Below are positions 17,460-26,389 of a stretch of DNA of 64,000 nucleotides, piece by piece. The stretch is from AP-15 sp963737145. Lineage in GTDB: Bacteria > Pseudomonadota > Alphaproteobacteria > ATCC43930 > CGMCC-115725. Below the pieces are notes generated by a model. That model searched no databases. It was not told the origin of the DNA and was given only the letters and a program-made list of their open reading frames with translations. A program made the position numbers and the translations under genes. Numbering within the stretch: position 1 is the stretch's first letter; each line of letters starts with the position of its first letter. Location: positions 682,001 to 746,000 of the forward strand of contig CAVTRO010000007.1 of the NCBI GenBank assembly GCA_963737145.1. Reading direction: 5' to 3'.

Positions 17460-18617
17460 GTGCTCTGACCCATTCAGAGGATTCACAAACGCGTTAAGAT
17501 ATCGTATAGCGGGCCATGACGTGGGGGACGGGGGTCATGGCACAACAGCTATGTGTGGTATTGAGCAGCGCGGAGCGCGAGCAGTTGGCGGCAATCGCGG
17601 GCGACCGCAACCGGCCCCGCAAACACGTCGAGCGGGCGCGCATCGTGCTCGCCTCGGCAGATCGCCACTCGGCGCAGCGGGTGGCGCAAAGCATCGGCAT
17701 TAGCCGGCCCACGGTGTGGCGCTGGCAACAGCGCTTTGCCGCGAGCGGGGTCGAAGGTTTGCTGCGCGACAAGACCCGTAAACCCGGCAAGGCGCCGCTC
17801 GCGGCGGAAACCACGGCGCAGGTCGTGGCGCTGACCTGCACGGCACCGCCGCACCAGGCGACCCACTGGACCGGCCGCGCAATGGCCAAGGCCATCGGCA
17901 TTTCCGTGGGTTCGGTGCAGCGCATCTGGCGGGCGCACCAACTGCAGCCACACCGGCTGCGCACCTTCAAGCGCTCGCGCGATCCGAGCTTTGCCACCAA
18001 GCTGACTGATATCGTCGGGCTCTATCTCGATCCACCGGCCCATGCCGTGGTGCTGTCGATTGACGAGAAGAGCCAGATCCAGGCGCTCGACCGCACCCAG
18101 CCCGGACTGCCGATCAAGCCGGGGCGCTGTCAGACCATGACGCACGATTACAAGCGGCACGGCACCACCACCCTGTTCGCCGCACTCAGCGTGCTCGACG
18201 GCACGGTGATCGGCCGCTGCATGCAGCGCCATCGCCATTTCGAATTCATTCGCTTCCTCAACGCTGTCGAGCGCCAAGTCGCGGCTGGCAGGCCGATCCA
18301 TGTCGTGCTCGACAATTATGCCACTCACAAGCATCCCAAAGTGCTGGCCTGGCTGTCGCGCCATCCGCGCTGGACTTTCCACTTCACCCCGACCTCAGCC
18401 TCGTGGCTCAACGCCGTGGAGAACTTCTTTTCCAAGATGACGCGGCAGCGCATCCGCCGCGGCGTCTTCCACTCGATTGCTGACCTGCAGACCGCCATCA
18501 ATGCCTATCTCGCCGAGCACAATGCCAGCCCCAAACCCTTCGTCTGGACCAAATCCGCCGACGCTATTCTGGCCAAACTCGACCGCTGCCCTGTACCATC
18601 CGTTTGATTCAGTGCAC
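17460..18617 (+). mobile_element. Intact IS630-family insertion sequence
   Basis: The element is 1,158 bp, flanked by the duplicated target TA at 17458–17459 and 18618–18619. Its ends are related inverted repeats (GTGCTCTGA left; GTGCACTGA on the complementary right end). Removing the element and one TA restores the host reading frame across the joint. It encodes one complete transposase. Confidence 0.9.
17516..18607 (+). CDS. IS630-family transposase
   Basis: The frame is 363 residues from 17516; the ATG at 17537 (MAQQLCVVL) is the more usual start. A winged-helix region (RVAQSIGISRPTVWRWQQRF, KAIGISVGSVQRIWRAH) precedes the DDE nuclease: first Asp in VVLSIDEKSQIQALD, second in HVVLDNYATHKHP, and Glu in FTPTSASWLNAVENFFSK. 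All three catalytic residues and the full length are present, so it may be active. Confidence 0.95.
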   Translation: MTWGTGVMAQQLCVVLSSAEREQLAAIAGDRNRPRKHVERARIVLASADRHSAQRVAQSIGISRPTVWRWQQRFAASGVEGLLRDKTRKPGKAPLAAETTAQVVALTCTAPPHQATHWTGRAMAKAIGISVGSVQRIWRAHQLQPHRLRTFKRSRDPSFATKLTDIVGLYLDPPAHAVVLSIDEKSQIQALDRTQPGLPIKPGRCQTMTHDYKRHGTTTLFAALSVLDGTVIGRCMQRHRHFEFIRFLNAVERQVAAGRPIHVVLDNYATHKHPKVLAWLSRHPRWTFHFTPTSASWLNAVENFFSKMTRQRIRRGVFHSIADLQTAINAYLAEHNASPKPFVWTKSADAILAKLDRCPVPSV

Positions 18618-20327
18618 TAGCGGCAGAAAGATGGCAGGAAGCGGCGGATCACGCGTCGCAGGTGACAGCGGCGGATATGACTGAGACGCCTGTCCTTCAC
18701 CACGCTGTCGGAATGGCCTGCCTGATGCAGGCCGTGCCGGTCGAGCTTCGTTCGAGCGTTCTATCGCAGAATTCCGTTCGAGGTCGCCTCGTTTCCGCTC
18801 GCCGCCGATCCAGCGGCGCTCGCGTTCCGGCGGCGGGCGATCGAGGCGTTCGAAGCGGTGTCAGCCTTCGCGCTGACGGTAGGAGTCGCCAACGCGTCAA
18901 ATGTCGCGTCCGATAGTGCACTCTGGCTGAAGCTTAGGGACCCGCAGGCTCATGACGAGGGTATGGAAGCGCTGCGTGAGAGTATGCGAGATCCGGAACA
19001 GTCCCTTCGCAGACTGTCCTTCGCGCTTCAATTCGGACTCAAACTGGATCTGGCCACGATTGAAAAGGAAATCGAGCGACGGGTAGCCTTATCTGGCGGA
19101 GGCACGGTGGATGAGGCCTTCGCGCGTTTGGCGCTTGCCTTCACGCAAGGCGATCCCAAGGGGATAGCCGAGTATATCGCCCGGCATCGCGGCCAGCTGT
19201 ATGAGCATCTCCACAAAAGCGCCGTCCTGACAATCGAGATCGAAATGCTGGCGCGCGCTGGTCAGATCGATACCGCGAAGGAACGGCTGGGCGAAGCCCT
19301 TGCCCACGGATTGGGAGGCACTGAGCAACAGCATCTGCGCAGGATAATTGCGGAGACTGAGGGCGCCGATCCTGCGGCGGAGCGTAAGAGGCAATACGAG
19401 GAAACGGGTCGCCTCAGCGATCTCGCAAATCTCGTCGTGCTGCTGGAACAACAAGAATCCTGGCAGGAGCTCCTTCCGTTCGCAGAGCGGCTCTTTGGCA
19501 CAACTCATGCCCTCGAAGACGCTTTTCGGGTGGCGAAGGTATTGAACGAGACGGGGCAGTACGACGAGCTGCTTCAATTCCTCCAGAAAAATTCGGCTTT
19601 GGTCGAGCAAGCTGCTGTACTTAAGACGATGCTGGCCTGGTCGCTCTACCGCCAGGGCCGCTTTGATGAGGCCTCCTCCCTGCTTCGGCAATTGGTTGCA
19701 ACCCGGGACGATGCGAACGACCGTAAGTTGCGCGTGGGCTTGGCGATCGCGTCCGGCAAATGGGATGAATTGATCGAGCACAGCACTAGCGAGTGGAACA
19801 AGCGCCACGAACGGACTGCCGTTCAATTGCTCATGGCGGCGCAGATCGCACAGGCGGTCGGCGGGCCGCATGCCAAAGAGCTGGTGCGGGCGGCTGCCGA
19901 AAAGGCGCCCGAAGAAGCTGACATCCTGATGGGCGCCTACATGCAGGCGACAAGCGCCGGCTGGGAAGGCGAAAGCATCGCCGGCCAGTGGCTACAACGC
20001 GCCGCCGCCCGCTCCGGGGAAGACGGGCCGGTCAAGCAAGTGAGTATGAGAGAGCTGTTTGATCGCAAGCCGGAATGGGACAGGCGCTCGACATCGATAT
20101 GGCAGCTTTTGAATGACGGAAAAGTGCCGATGTTCGGCGCAGCACATCTCCTTCACCGCTCGCTGATCGACTTCACGCTCCTGCAGGCGCTGGCAAATCT
20201 CTCGGAAAGCGATGCGCGTCGGCGCGGTATCGTCTTCGCCTTCAGTGGTGCGCGGACTGCGGCTATCTCACTTCCTGGCATCACAACGGTTGCTCTCGAC
20301 CTGACGGCGATCTTTACCTGGCCAGGA

Positions 20328-20505
20328 CTATGACCCGGACGCGCAGCTGTAAAGATGCACAAGCTGATTAATGGTGCCGGTATCGCTCTGGAAGTAGCCG
20401 ACCAGCTTCTTGTCCTGCCCGCCCTTCTGGAGCGCCGGGAAACCGAGTTCCTGGTAGAGCTTCACGGCCTCCGCCATCGCCCCAACGCGGAGCGTGTAAG
20501 TTCTC
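20328..20505 (-). pseudogene. NIPSNAP-family N-terminal fragment
   Basis: The minus strand reads LRTYTLRVGAMAEAVKLYQE, LGFPALQKGG, KKLVGYFQSDTGTINQLVHL to a stop at 20328. RTYTLRxG…GYFxSDxGxxNQxVHLW is the first half of NIPSNAP-type ferredoxin-like domains. The second half is missing; the left side abuts the truncated end of the HNH gene. Confidence 0.65.
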
Positions 20506-20524
20506 AGTTAGCTCGCATGCAGCC

Positions 20525-21118
20525 CTAGCGACCGACAAAGGTCGCCCACACACCCTCAGGATGCCAAACATCTTCCATATCGGCACGCGCCTGCTCCTCA
20601 TTCGTCCCGAGCACATCCCGGCGATATCGGTAGAGAAAGGCCGAGACCCGGTAGTTTGCGATACAATGAACATGCACCCGGACCTCTTTTAGCTGCGCCA
20701 TCCCGGAGCAGAACCGATTGAAATCCTCGTCAGTGGGGTTCTGAAAATCGACCGGGATGTGGATATACGTCATGCCGAGACGGCTGACACTTGCCGCCTC
20801 GTCCGGCAAAGCCTTCTCATGAGTATGAAGCCCGAGGTTGATGATGTGGCGCACGCCCAATGCGCGGATGTCAGCTAGTTGCGCCTCCGTTGGCTGACCT
20901 GAGGTCGTAATTCGATCGTCGAGCCGACGCCAGTTGTAGATGGATGTAGGGTCGCCCCTCAGTCTTGCGTTTTTAGCAGAAACTCGGCGCGGAACTCGGC
21001 TGATCGGCGCGGACAACTTTCCTCGGATATCAAACCCGCGTTTCCCGAGGGCATCGAGAACCTTCGACGTGGCCTTGCCGGACAGGCGAGCGAGCTTTTC
21101 AACCTTGGTCTCTTCCAT
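20525..21118 (-). CDS. PTP/DSP-like phosphatase domain protein with CX4R signature
   Basis: The 198-residue product (ATG 21118) has a basic N-terminal part (1–58) and a phosphatase domain: YNWRRLDDRITTSGQPTEAQ, LGVRHIINLGLHTHEKALPD, MTYIHIPVDFQNPTDEDF and VHVHCIANYRVSAF. The putative catalytic loop is H-C-I-A-N-Y-R, with four residues between Cys and Arg; classical tyrosine phosphatases have five. I recall uncharacterised relatives with the same spacing. No strong ribosome site is seen, so the start is uncertain; the frame opens further upstream but overlaps the divergent gene at 21205. Confidence 0.7.
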   Translation of the reverse strand: MEETKVEKLARLSGKATSKVLDALGKRGFDIRGKLSAPISRVPRRVSAKNARLRGDPTSIYNWRRLDDRITTSGQPTEAQLADIRALGVRHIINLGLHTHEKALPDEAASVSRLGMTYIHIPVDFQNPTDEDFNRFCSGMAQLKEVRVHVHCIANYRVSAFLYRYRRDVLGTNEEQARADMEDVWHPEGVWATFVGR

Positions 21119-21204
21119 GGCCTGGAATATGGCACGGCGAGCGCCGATCTGAAACCGTCGATCCCTTGGGCGAGGAGCCGTTTTCTTGTGCGTAAAAAAC
21201 TGAG

Positions 21205-21609
21205 ATGAACAGGTCCAAGAACACTGGTTTTGCCGACCGCCTGAGCGCAGCCGCAGATGCGAAGAAGGCCCAATTGGAACGGGCAGCCCAAGCGAGGTCT
21301 GCTGCCGAGAGCCCCGCCGCTGTCGAGCGGCGGAAGGCACGGGAAGCGGTTGGGATAGCTCGCGATGCCCGTATCGCAGAGCGAAAAGCCACGAAGTTGG
21401 CCAATGAAGCTCGTCAGGCTGCTGCCCTGGCCGCTGCGCAAGCCGCCGAAGCTGCCGCTCGTGAGGTCGCCCTGAAAGCCGAGCAAGAGGCCCGCGATGC
21501 GGAATTCGCTGAGCAGACAGCGCGGGAAGCCGCCCTGGAAGCCGAGCGGCAGGCCACTCGCGACGCCCGCTATGCCGCCCGCAAAGCTCGAAAGCGAAAG
21601 GGCAGATAG
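21205..21609 (+). CDS. DUF6481-family Ala/Arg/Glu-rich coiled-coil protein
   Basis: The 134-residue product starts MNRSKNTGFADRLSAAADAK and is a long highly charged helix (AEREAAR-like heptads, Ala about one third) with a basic end ARKARKRKGR. The KN(x)GFxDRLxxAxxAKK start is that of DUF6481 proteins, common in Alphaproteobacteria and of unknown function; nucleic-acid binding is plausible from charge. It is divergent from the phosphatase gene, with 86 bp between them. Confidence 0.7.
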   Translation: MNRSKNTGFADRLSAAADAKKAQLERAAQARSAAESPAAVERRKAREAVGIARDARIAERKATKLANEARQAAALAAAQAAEAAAREVALKAEQEARDAEFAEQTAREAALEAERQATRDARYAARKARKRKGR

Positions 21610-21730
21610 GGTCATCGGTCGACAGGGTGGGCAAAGGATGGCGTACGTGACCTACCGCGTAGGGGTCACCCGTGATGGGCCGTAAGCTACTGTCGGGAGT
21701 TGTTGGACGCGAGGCGGAAAGGCAGGCCGA

Positions 21731-21919
21731 TTGAACCGAAAAACCTATATGACGGTCACTGCCACGCTGTTTCTCGTCGTGGCAATAATGCATCTGCTGC
21801 GGATCATCTTTGGATGGCAGGTGGAGATCGGCGGCTTAAGCATTCCGTTCTGGGTGAGTTGGCTGGGCGTTCTTGTGGCCGGTGCCCTCGCATACCTCGG
21901 CTTCACGCAGGACAGATAG
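21731..21919 (+). CDS. Small two-helix membrane protein
   Basis: The 62-residue product starts at TTG 21731 (AAAGGCAGG 6 bases upstream): MNRKTYMTVTATLFLVVAIM then WVSWLGVLVAGALAYLGF. It has two predicted membrane helices with a short polar loop and ends TQDR. Similar small proteins occur widely. Function unknown. Confidence 0.6.
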   Translation: MNRKTYMTVTATLFLVVAIMHLLRIIFGWQVEIGGLSIPFWVSWLGVLVAGALAYLGFTQDR

Positions 21920-22083
21920 TCGCCCACCTGTCGCGACGAACCGCTCGACCACGCCCTCGCCTTTGGCGCTCAGTTTGAGAACATTAGACGAACCTGAGAT
22001 CTTCGGCTCCGAGGAGGTGGGCCATGTTCTTTCGTTTTCCGCCTGACGCCCGTCCACCGCGCTGCCAACCAGCGCGCCAGAAC

Positions 22084-22293
22084 CTAGCGAGTGAATAGAA
22101 GTTCGACGAAGAGACAAAACGCACGCTCCTGCATCGGATAATTCGTCCCGCAGGACTGCGATATGTAGCTCCAAGGCGAGAAGCATAAAAATATCTTCTC
22201 AGGTGAGCATCCGAGGCTTAGTATATCAATAATAAAGACCGGTACGGTTAATAAATTAACCGTAAGGGCGAGAAATATGGTTTCTATCGACAT
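22084..22293 (-). CDS. Possible small hydrophobic protein
   Basis: A 69-residue frame starts MSIETIFLALTVNLLTVPVF with one hydrophobic helix and ends in a Cys-containing tail. It is AT-richer than the neighbours and divergent from the gene at 22306. It has no ribosome site I can defend and could be spurious. Confidence 0.22.
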   Translation of the reverse strand: MSIETIFLALTVNLLTVPVFIIDILSLGCSPEKIFLCFSPWSYISQSCGTNYPMQERAFCLFVELLFTR

Positions 22294-22305
22294 GTAAAAA
22301 CAGTC

Positions 22306-22554
22306 GTGATTGTGATGCCGTTTTTCTACTCATCCGGCGAGGAAATCAGACCGGGCGATCGCGTGCTTATACATGGCGAGGCAGGCGAGATCGAATTTAT
22401 CGCCGATCCGGCTAAAAATTCTGATGATTGGTATGTGAGACAACACGGTGGGGGGATCATGGTGCTCGAACTCAAAGTCTTCGGGAGAATTTTCATTAGC
22501 GAACCCGAGAGCGACGAACACTTAGCCTTCGTGTCCCGACAGACGGAACCCTAA
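22306..22554 (+). CDS. Conserved small protein of unknown function
   Basis: The product is 82 residues from GTG 22306, or 79 from ATG 22315 (MPFFYSSGEEIRPGDRVLI). It continues HGEAGEIEFIADP, WYVRQHGGGIMVLELKVFG and RIFISEPESDEHLAFV, a compact beta-rich, SH3-like pattern. I recall relatives encoded in many proteobacterial accessory regions with xxYxSGEExxxGDRV…GGGxMxxEPKxFGRVF; no function is known to me. Confidence 0.65.
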   Translation: MIVMPFFYSSGEEIRPGDRVLIHGEAGEIEFIADPAKNSDDWYVRQHGGGIMVLELKVFGRIFISEPESDEHLAFVSRQTEP

Positions 22555-22582
22555 CTCGACGACTTCTCTATGCTGTCATAGA

Positions 22583-22930
22583 TATGGTGACGCCAGACCA
22601 GCATCAGTTGGCGATCGAATACCGCGAACTCATGCGGACGATCGCCACGACGGAGATCCAGGTTGCCGCTTTGCGGCATTGCCGCCAGAGACCGTGGCCG
22701 CTGTTAAGAATGAAGCCTCTGCTGTGGGTCGCCTTGCTTACGAAGCTCTAGAAGGCACTGCCGCTCGGATCGCCGATGCCCTCCAACGTGCGGTTGACCG
22801 GGCCAAACGTGATGTCGAGACCGCACATTGGCAGGTGCGCAAAGCTCATGACCGGCTCAACCGAGTTGTCGCTCAAGAGCCATTATGCAATGCGTGTCAT
22901 TGGTTAGACTTCCATCTCTGGTGTGCGGAG
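22583..22930 (+). pseudogene. Frameshifted helical protein of unknown family
   Basis: ATG 22583 opens MVTPDQHQLAIEYRELMRTI with an even helical pattern. Near 22675 the frame shifts, and the second frame reads ETVAAVKNEASAVGRLAYEA then a charged helix AVDRAKRDVETAHWQVRKAHDRLN. Together they make a plausible small coiled-coil protein disrupted by one indel. I do not recognise it. Confidence 0.3.
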
Positions 22931-23111
22931 GTTCAAGCGTCAGTACAAAGAGACCATGGTGCAGCTCCAGCGAATGGAAAACGTAACCGGACTGACGCAG
23001 CAACTTTACGCACGCATTATGGCCGAACACGGCCCATCACGCGGCGAGACCATTCATTAGAAGTGATAGAAGAAAGGAGGACAGCAAGCGACAAGACTCC
23101 CAAAAACATCC

Positions 23112-23311
23112 TCAGCGGTACACCAGGACGGGGATTTTCGAGTGCGTCAACACTTTGACCGTCTCGCTGCCGAGAACAACCGCCGAGACGCCGCGTCGCC
23201 CGTGCGACGCCATCACGATCAAATCGCACCTTCTGGCCTCGGCGGCATCAATAATTGCCTGATAAATCTGTTCGTGCTCGACGTGGAGCACGTCGCAGTC
23301 GACACCCGCTA
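23112..23311 (-). pseudogene. Universal stress protein C-terminal half
   Basis: The frame reads VDCDVLHVEHEQIYQAIIDA, AEARRCDLIVMASHGRRGVSA, LGSETVKVLTHSKIPVLVYR to a stop. The Usp ATP-binding GxxG(9)G pattern is partly kept (GRRG…LGSETVKVL). The first half of the domain is replaced by unrelated sequence. Confidence 0.75.
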
Positions 23312-23760
23312 ACTGTCCGCGCCAAAGGCTATCAGCGACAGGCTGTTCGCGGCGACACCCGACCCGATTGCGACTGTTGCCTCCACCGCCATCCATGCAG
23401 CGGTTAGCCATTCGAGCCGGAACGCTCGGCGGACGAGATCTGCTCCGGTTGTTTCAATGCGGATTGCCATCGCTCCCAAGCCGCAGCAGAGAAGTGGCTA
23501 ACAGGGCGGAGCGCACCCGTTACAGGCTTTTCAGGCGGAGGCCACCAGGTTCGCTTGCGCTCGCCTCTCTCGACCGCGCCTGCCAAAATCTTATCCCGCG
23601 TTTCCGCAACGCTCACCACCACGGCTTTTGCCCGGCATAGAGCGCTCACGCGCTCGGTGCTGAAACGGACTGAAGAGCTGAGGGGTCACCCACCGGTCGA
23701 CATGGAGCGCGCGCTGAGCGCATCGGCGGATTCTGAGGTCGTGGCACCACGCGCCGGACG
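23312..23760. other. Gap without assigned genes
   Basis: About 450 bp between the stress-protein relic and T-arm-like repeat copy 8. The open frames present overlap on both strands and none shows family motifs. Confidence 0.3.
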
Positions 23761-23826
23761 AGGTGGGACCGCCAGTTCGAATCCGCTTTGCTCCAGCGGC
23801 GAGTTCTCGTGCGAACCTGACTTCCC
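23761..23826 (+). repeat. T-arm-like dispersed repeat, copy 8
   Basis: GCCAGTTCGAATCCGCTTTG, then CTCCAGCGGCGAGTTC and GTGCGAACCTGACTTCC. This copy has the full right-hand tail. Confidence 0.75.
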
Positions 23827-23854
23827 AGTCAGAAGCAAGCCGCCAAAGCTCTGG

Positions 23855-24141
23855 TTAACGACCACAAGCGCTCCGTTCCCACGCATCCTTAGCTCTCGCG
23901 GCGGCGACTGTCTGCCATTGCATGTTCGAAACCGCGTCCGGACCGCCGCAGGCGAGCGGCCTTATGTGATCTTTCCAGTAGCCGGGACAAGCACCGCTTG
24001 CTTTCCCGGTCGATGGGCAGGGGCTCCCGTTGGAATTCCCGTGTCACTTCGCGGGATCGGTACTGCTTCGCCGAAAGACGGGGCGGGATACGCGAGCGCC
24101 ACCAGCAGCGTTATAATAATAATCAGGCTGGCTCTCGTCAT
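23855..24141 (-). pseudogene. Small secreted HNH-like protein, frameshifted (copy A)
   Basis: ATG 24141 opens a signal peptide (MTRASLIIIITLLVALAYP). After a shift the frame reads YRSREVTREFQRE, and after another PCPSTGKASGACPGYWK, DHIRPLACGGPDAVSNMQWQ, TVAAARAKDAWER to a stop at 23855. The DHIxPLxxGGxD…NMQWQ block is an HNH-type motif found in small exported proteins. At least two indels are needed, so it is broken or misread. Confidence 0.55.
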
Positions 24142-24149
24142 ACGCCCCA

Positions 24150-24389
24150 ATGCCAAACGATCCAACCCAGCAGCGTTCGTGAAGCTCGACGCCGCCGAGC
24201 ACGCGCTCGGCGTCCGTCGCGATCCTTGCGGTAGCCGGGGCAGGCGCCGCTGGTTTTGCCCGTCGAGGGGCAAGGGTGCTCGCGCTGAAATTCCCGAGTT
24301 ACCTCGCGGGATCGGTACTCCCTCGCGGAGAGCGGCGCGGAGCTGATCGCAATCATGGCCGCGACGATGATCGGGCCGGCCCTCGTCAC
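24150..24389 (-). pseudogene. Small secreted HNH-like protein, decayed (copy B)
   Basis: GTG 24389 opens VTRAGPIIVAAMIAISSAPL (signal), then REYRSREVTREFQREHPCP, STGKTSGACPGYRKD. Past this point the HNH half is scrambled by indels; a weak GGVDxHENLQW-like trace may remain. It lies head-to-tail before copy A, so the pair arose by tandem duplication. Confidence 0.5.
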
Positions 24390-24394
24390 AGGCA

Positions 24395-24624
24395 CTAGCG
24401 CCAATAGCCGGTGAAGCACAAAACCGCGAGCGTTGTCAGGGCCGCCGTCGCGAAGATGATCCCGAGCGCGTTGCGGGCGTGTTCCTTGCGGGTACCGTCA
24501 CGACCGGCCCGCCATCGGATTTTAGAACCTCGCCACGACCGTCGAAAAAGTACCAACCGATCAGGCCGGCGGCAGTGAGGAGTCCGAGACCTCCAATCAG
24601 GAAACATCGCGCTCGGAAGGTCAT
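24395..24624 (-). pseudogene. Small two-helix membrane protein, frameshifted
   Basis: From 24624 the frame reads MTFRARCFLIGGLGLLTAAG, LIGWYFFDGRGEVL; after one shift the second frame gives KEHARNALGIIFATAALTTL, AVLCFTGYWR to a stop. The two halves each have one membrane helix and overlap, suggesting one 75-residue protein with a single indel. Function unknown. Confidence 0.4.
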
Positions 24625-24646
24625 TCTCGACTATGTCATTCCCCGC

Positions 24647-24700
24647 CTAGCCGGCTTCGAAGGCAACCGCAATCCGCGTGATCGTGCGGCCGGCCCTGGA
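24647..24700 (-). mobile_element. Short IS110-like fragment
   Basis: The minus strand reads TITRIAVAFEAG, nearly identical to VTRIALAFEAG in the IS110-like fragment at 26390. Only about 15 residues are kept. It sits beside T-arm-like repeat copy 9. Confidence 0.4.
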
Positions 24701-24726
24701 AGTGCGGCGGCTCTTCGCCAACAGCC

Positions 24727-24770
24727 CCCGGCCGGGGATTCGAATCTGCTTCCTCCAGCGGCGAGTCCGT
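24727..24770 (+). repeat. T-arm-like dispersed repeat, copy 9
   Basis: GGGGATTCGAATCTGCTTCC then TCCAGCGGCGAGTCCG. It separates the IS110-like fragment from a dienelactone-hydrolase fragment. Confidence 0.65.
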
Positions 24771-24795
24771 GGGGGCGAAGTCGTTACCGGACTCC

Positions 24796-24965
24796 TCAAT
24801 TCAGGTATCGATAGAGAAAGGCCTGCACCCGAACATGTGCGTCCATGGTCGCAGCGGCGTCGTAGGCCAGCATATGGCCCAGCTTGCAATGGTCATGCAT
24901 CCCCTGCACGTCGAAGGCGTGATAGGCGCTGGGGTAGACCTGGAAGACCGGCCCCGGTAAGGCGG
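24796..24965 (-). pseudogene. Dienelactone hydrolase family C-terminal fragment
   Basis: The frame reads PVFQVYPSAYHAFDVQGMHD, HCKLGHMLAYDAAATMDAHV, RVQAFLYRYLN to a stop. The YPxAxHAFD motif holds the catalytic His of DLH-family alpha/beta hydrolases. The nucleophile half is missing; upstream sequence in frame is unrelated. Confidence 0.65.
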
Positions 24966-25176
24966 TAGCGTACCGCCGGGAAGCGAGTGTTGCGCAGTCG
25001 TCGGCGACCGCGGATGCGAAGCGTACACAGTGATCGGATGGGGTGGGGGCCACGAAAGAAGTAACTTTGCGGAGGCCGAGACGCTCGGAACTGTCGAAGG
25101 CAACATGTGCGGCATCGGGAACCACGACGCCACCCCGAATTTCGGTTTCCGTCCGTACGCTACCCGCGACTGAACC

Positions 25177-26052
25177 TCAATGCAGAAAGCGGCGTTCCAA
25201 CTCGCGCATCCGGTCGTCACCCTGCAAGGTGAAAATCTCGGCGACAGAGGCAATGCTGCTCTCGACGCCGGCGATGCCGCCTTCGGCAAGAATACGAGCA
25301 AAGGTCGCTCGCATGGCGGCAACGGCCGCGCGGATCGCGTGGTTGGCGCAAATGATCAGCCCGACCTTTCTCAAAGCCGCGACATCGGCGAATGAGAGCT
25401 GCGGGTATGTGGTCGGCACCAATATCAATGGGACAGACCCGGACCAATCATGGCAGAACTGGAGGATCTCCTCAGGTGTCCTTTCCTTGCTGTGGATCAG
25501 CACGGCGTCGGCACCTGCTTCGGCGTAAGCTGCACCTCGCCGCAGCGCTTCGTCTTGACCGAGCCCGGCAATCAGCGCCTCGGTGCGCGCGACCACCAGC
25601 GGGCCACCGGAGAGCCGGGCGGCCTCGATCTTGCCTTGAAACTCCTCGACCGCTACCAAGATTTGCCGCCCGTCGGGGCGCAGACTGCTGTCCTTCGGGA
25701 AGGTCTTGTCCTCGATTACCACCGCGGCGACGCCGGCGGCGGCATAACGCGGCACCAAATAGGCGACGTTAACCGCATTACCGTAGCCGGTGTCGAGATC
25801 GGCGATGACCGGCGCATCCTGCACCTCGCCGATCGCACGCATTAGTTCCAGATGCGTGTTGACCGACAGAATGTTGGCGTCGGGCACAGCGTAGGAGGCG
25901 GACAGTTCGAATCCGCTGCCCCAGATCGCGTCAAAGCCCGCTGCGGCGGCGAGCTTGGCCGCCAGCGGGTTATGCGCCGCCATCGCGATTGCCGGCCGTT
26001 CGGGGTCGAGCCGGGCCTTTAGGCGCGCGACGGTGGGGTTGTCCTGCATCAT
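25177..26052 (-). CDS. PEP mutase / phosphonopyruvate hydrolase family enzyme
   Basis: The 291-residue product starts at ATG 26052, 8 bases after AAGGAG. It is an isocitrate-lyase-type barrel: AAHNPLAAKLAAAAGFDAIW, IADLDTGYGNAVNV (metal loop), VVIEDKTFPKDSSL and VVARTEALIAGLG. The EDKxFPKxxSL lid segment is the signature of PEP phosphomutase and phosphonopyruvate hydrolase, which make or break C–P bonds. A complete gene with no phosphonate neighbours, so a stand-alone hydrolase or 2-oxo acid lyase is likely. The truncated family member at 7146 lacks this lid motif. Confidence 0.8.
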   Translation of the reverse strand: MMQDNPTVARLKARLDPERPAIAMAAHNPLAAKLAAAAGFDAIWGSGFELSASYAVPDANILSVNTHLELMRAIGEVQDAPVIADLDTGYGNAVNVAYLVPRYAAAGVAAVVIEDKTFPKDSSLRPDGRQILVAVEEFQGKIEAARLSGGPLVVARTEALIAGLGQDEALRRGAAYAEAGADAVLIHSKERTPEEILQFCHDWSGSVPLILVPTTYPQLSFADVAALRKVGLIICANHAIRAAVAAMRATFARILAEGGIAGVESSIASVAEIFTLQGDDRMRELERRFLH

Positions 26053-26389
26053 TACTGTGCTCTCCTTAGAGCCCGGGGGCAGTGTGACCCAGTTCACACT
26101 TGTTCGACGACTTACCGAATATCATTGGAAATGCGACAGATGGAAGGGCCGGTCTCGTGGTCGCATTTGTGAACCCATTCATGCGGAGGTGGAGTCATGA
26201 ACGACGTCATGGTGCAAGCGCCAACTTCGTCAGAGAGATTGGAAAGTGAGTTAAATCCCCAGCCATCTGGGGGGCGGCGATGGGGCATCACAGCCGCAGT
26301 TTTCCAAAGCGCACCGCTGCGATCGTGGCTTGCCAGGCATCCCAGGACCCGGTCGGAGTTCGATTTATCAAAAATCCCGATCTATCCGG
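26053..26389. other. Gap upstream of the PEP mutase-like gene
   Basis: Holds the ribosome site of the minus-strand gene and a short plus-strand frame from 26197 (MNDVMVQAPTSSERLESEL) that shows no family motif. The right part may be flank of the IS110-like fragment. Confidence 0.3.

Larger units (their letters stand above)
16598..20333 (+). pseudogene. HNH nuclease–helical-repeat protein, broken by IS630 and frameshifts
   Basis: N-terminal domain (1–110): GNQCAFPGCTNPV, VAQICHIYAAS and NLILMCGHHHPLVDKQ, an HNH/zinc-finger nuclease fold. A long alpha-helical, TPR-like region follows. A one-base shift near 17415 moves the frame to FDAEGKFFHITNEL; an IS630 then intervenes, and with it removed the frame continues as AAERWQEAADHASQV. 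A second shift near 18755 leads to FEVASFPLAADPAALAFRRR and about 490 more residues of helical repeats. The end, TTVALDLTAIFTWPGL, looks like the start of a PIN-like domain, but truncates. Intact, it would exceed 850 residues. The domain order resembles nuclease effectors of defence loci; that is inference. Confidence 0.65.

Noticed and set aside
21119..21793. N-terminal extension of the phosphatase-like protein to 422 residues
   Set aside because: It would run antisense through the whole DUF6481 gene and part of the small membrane protein gene. ATG 21118 is preferred.
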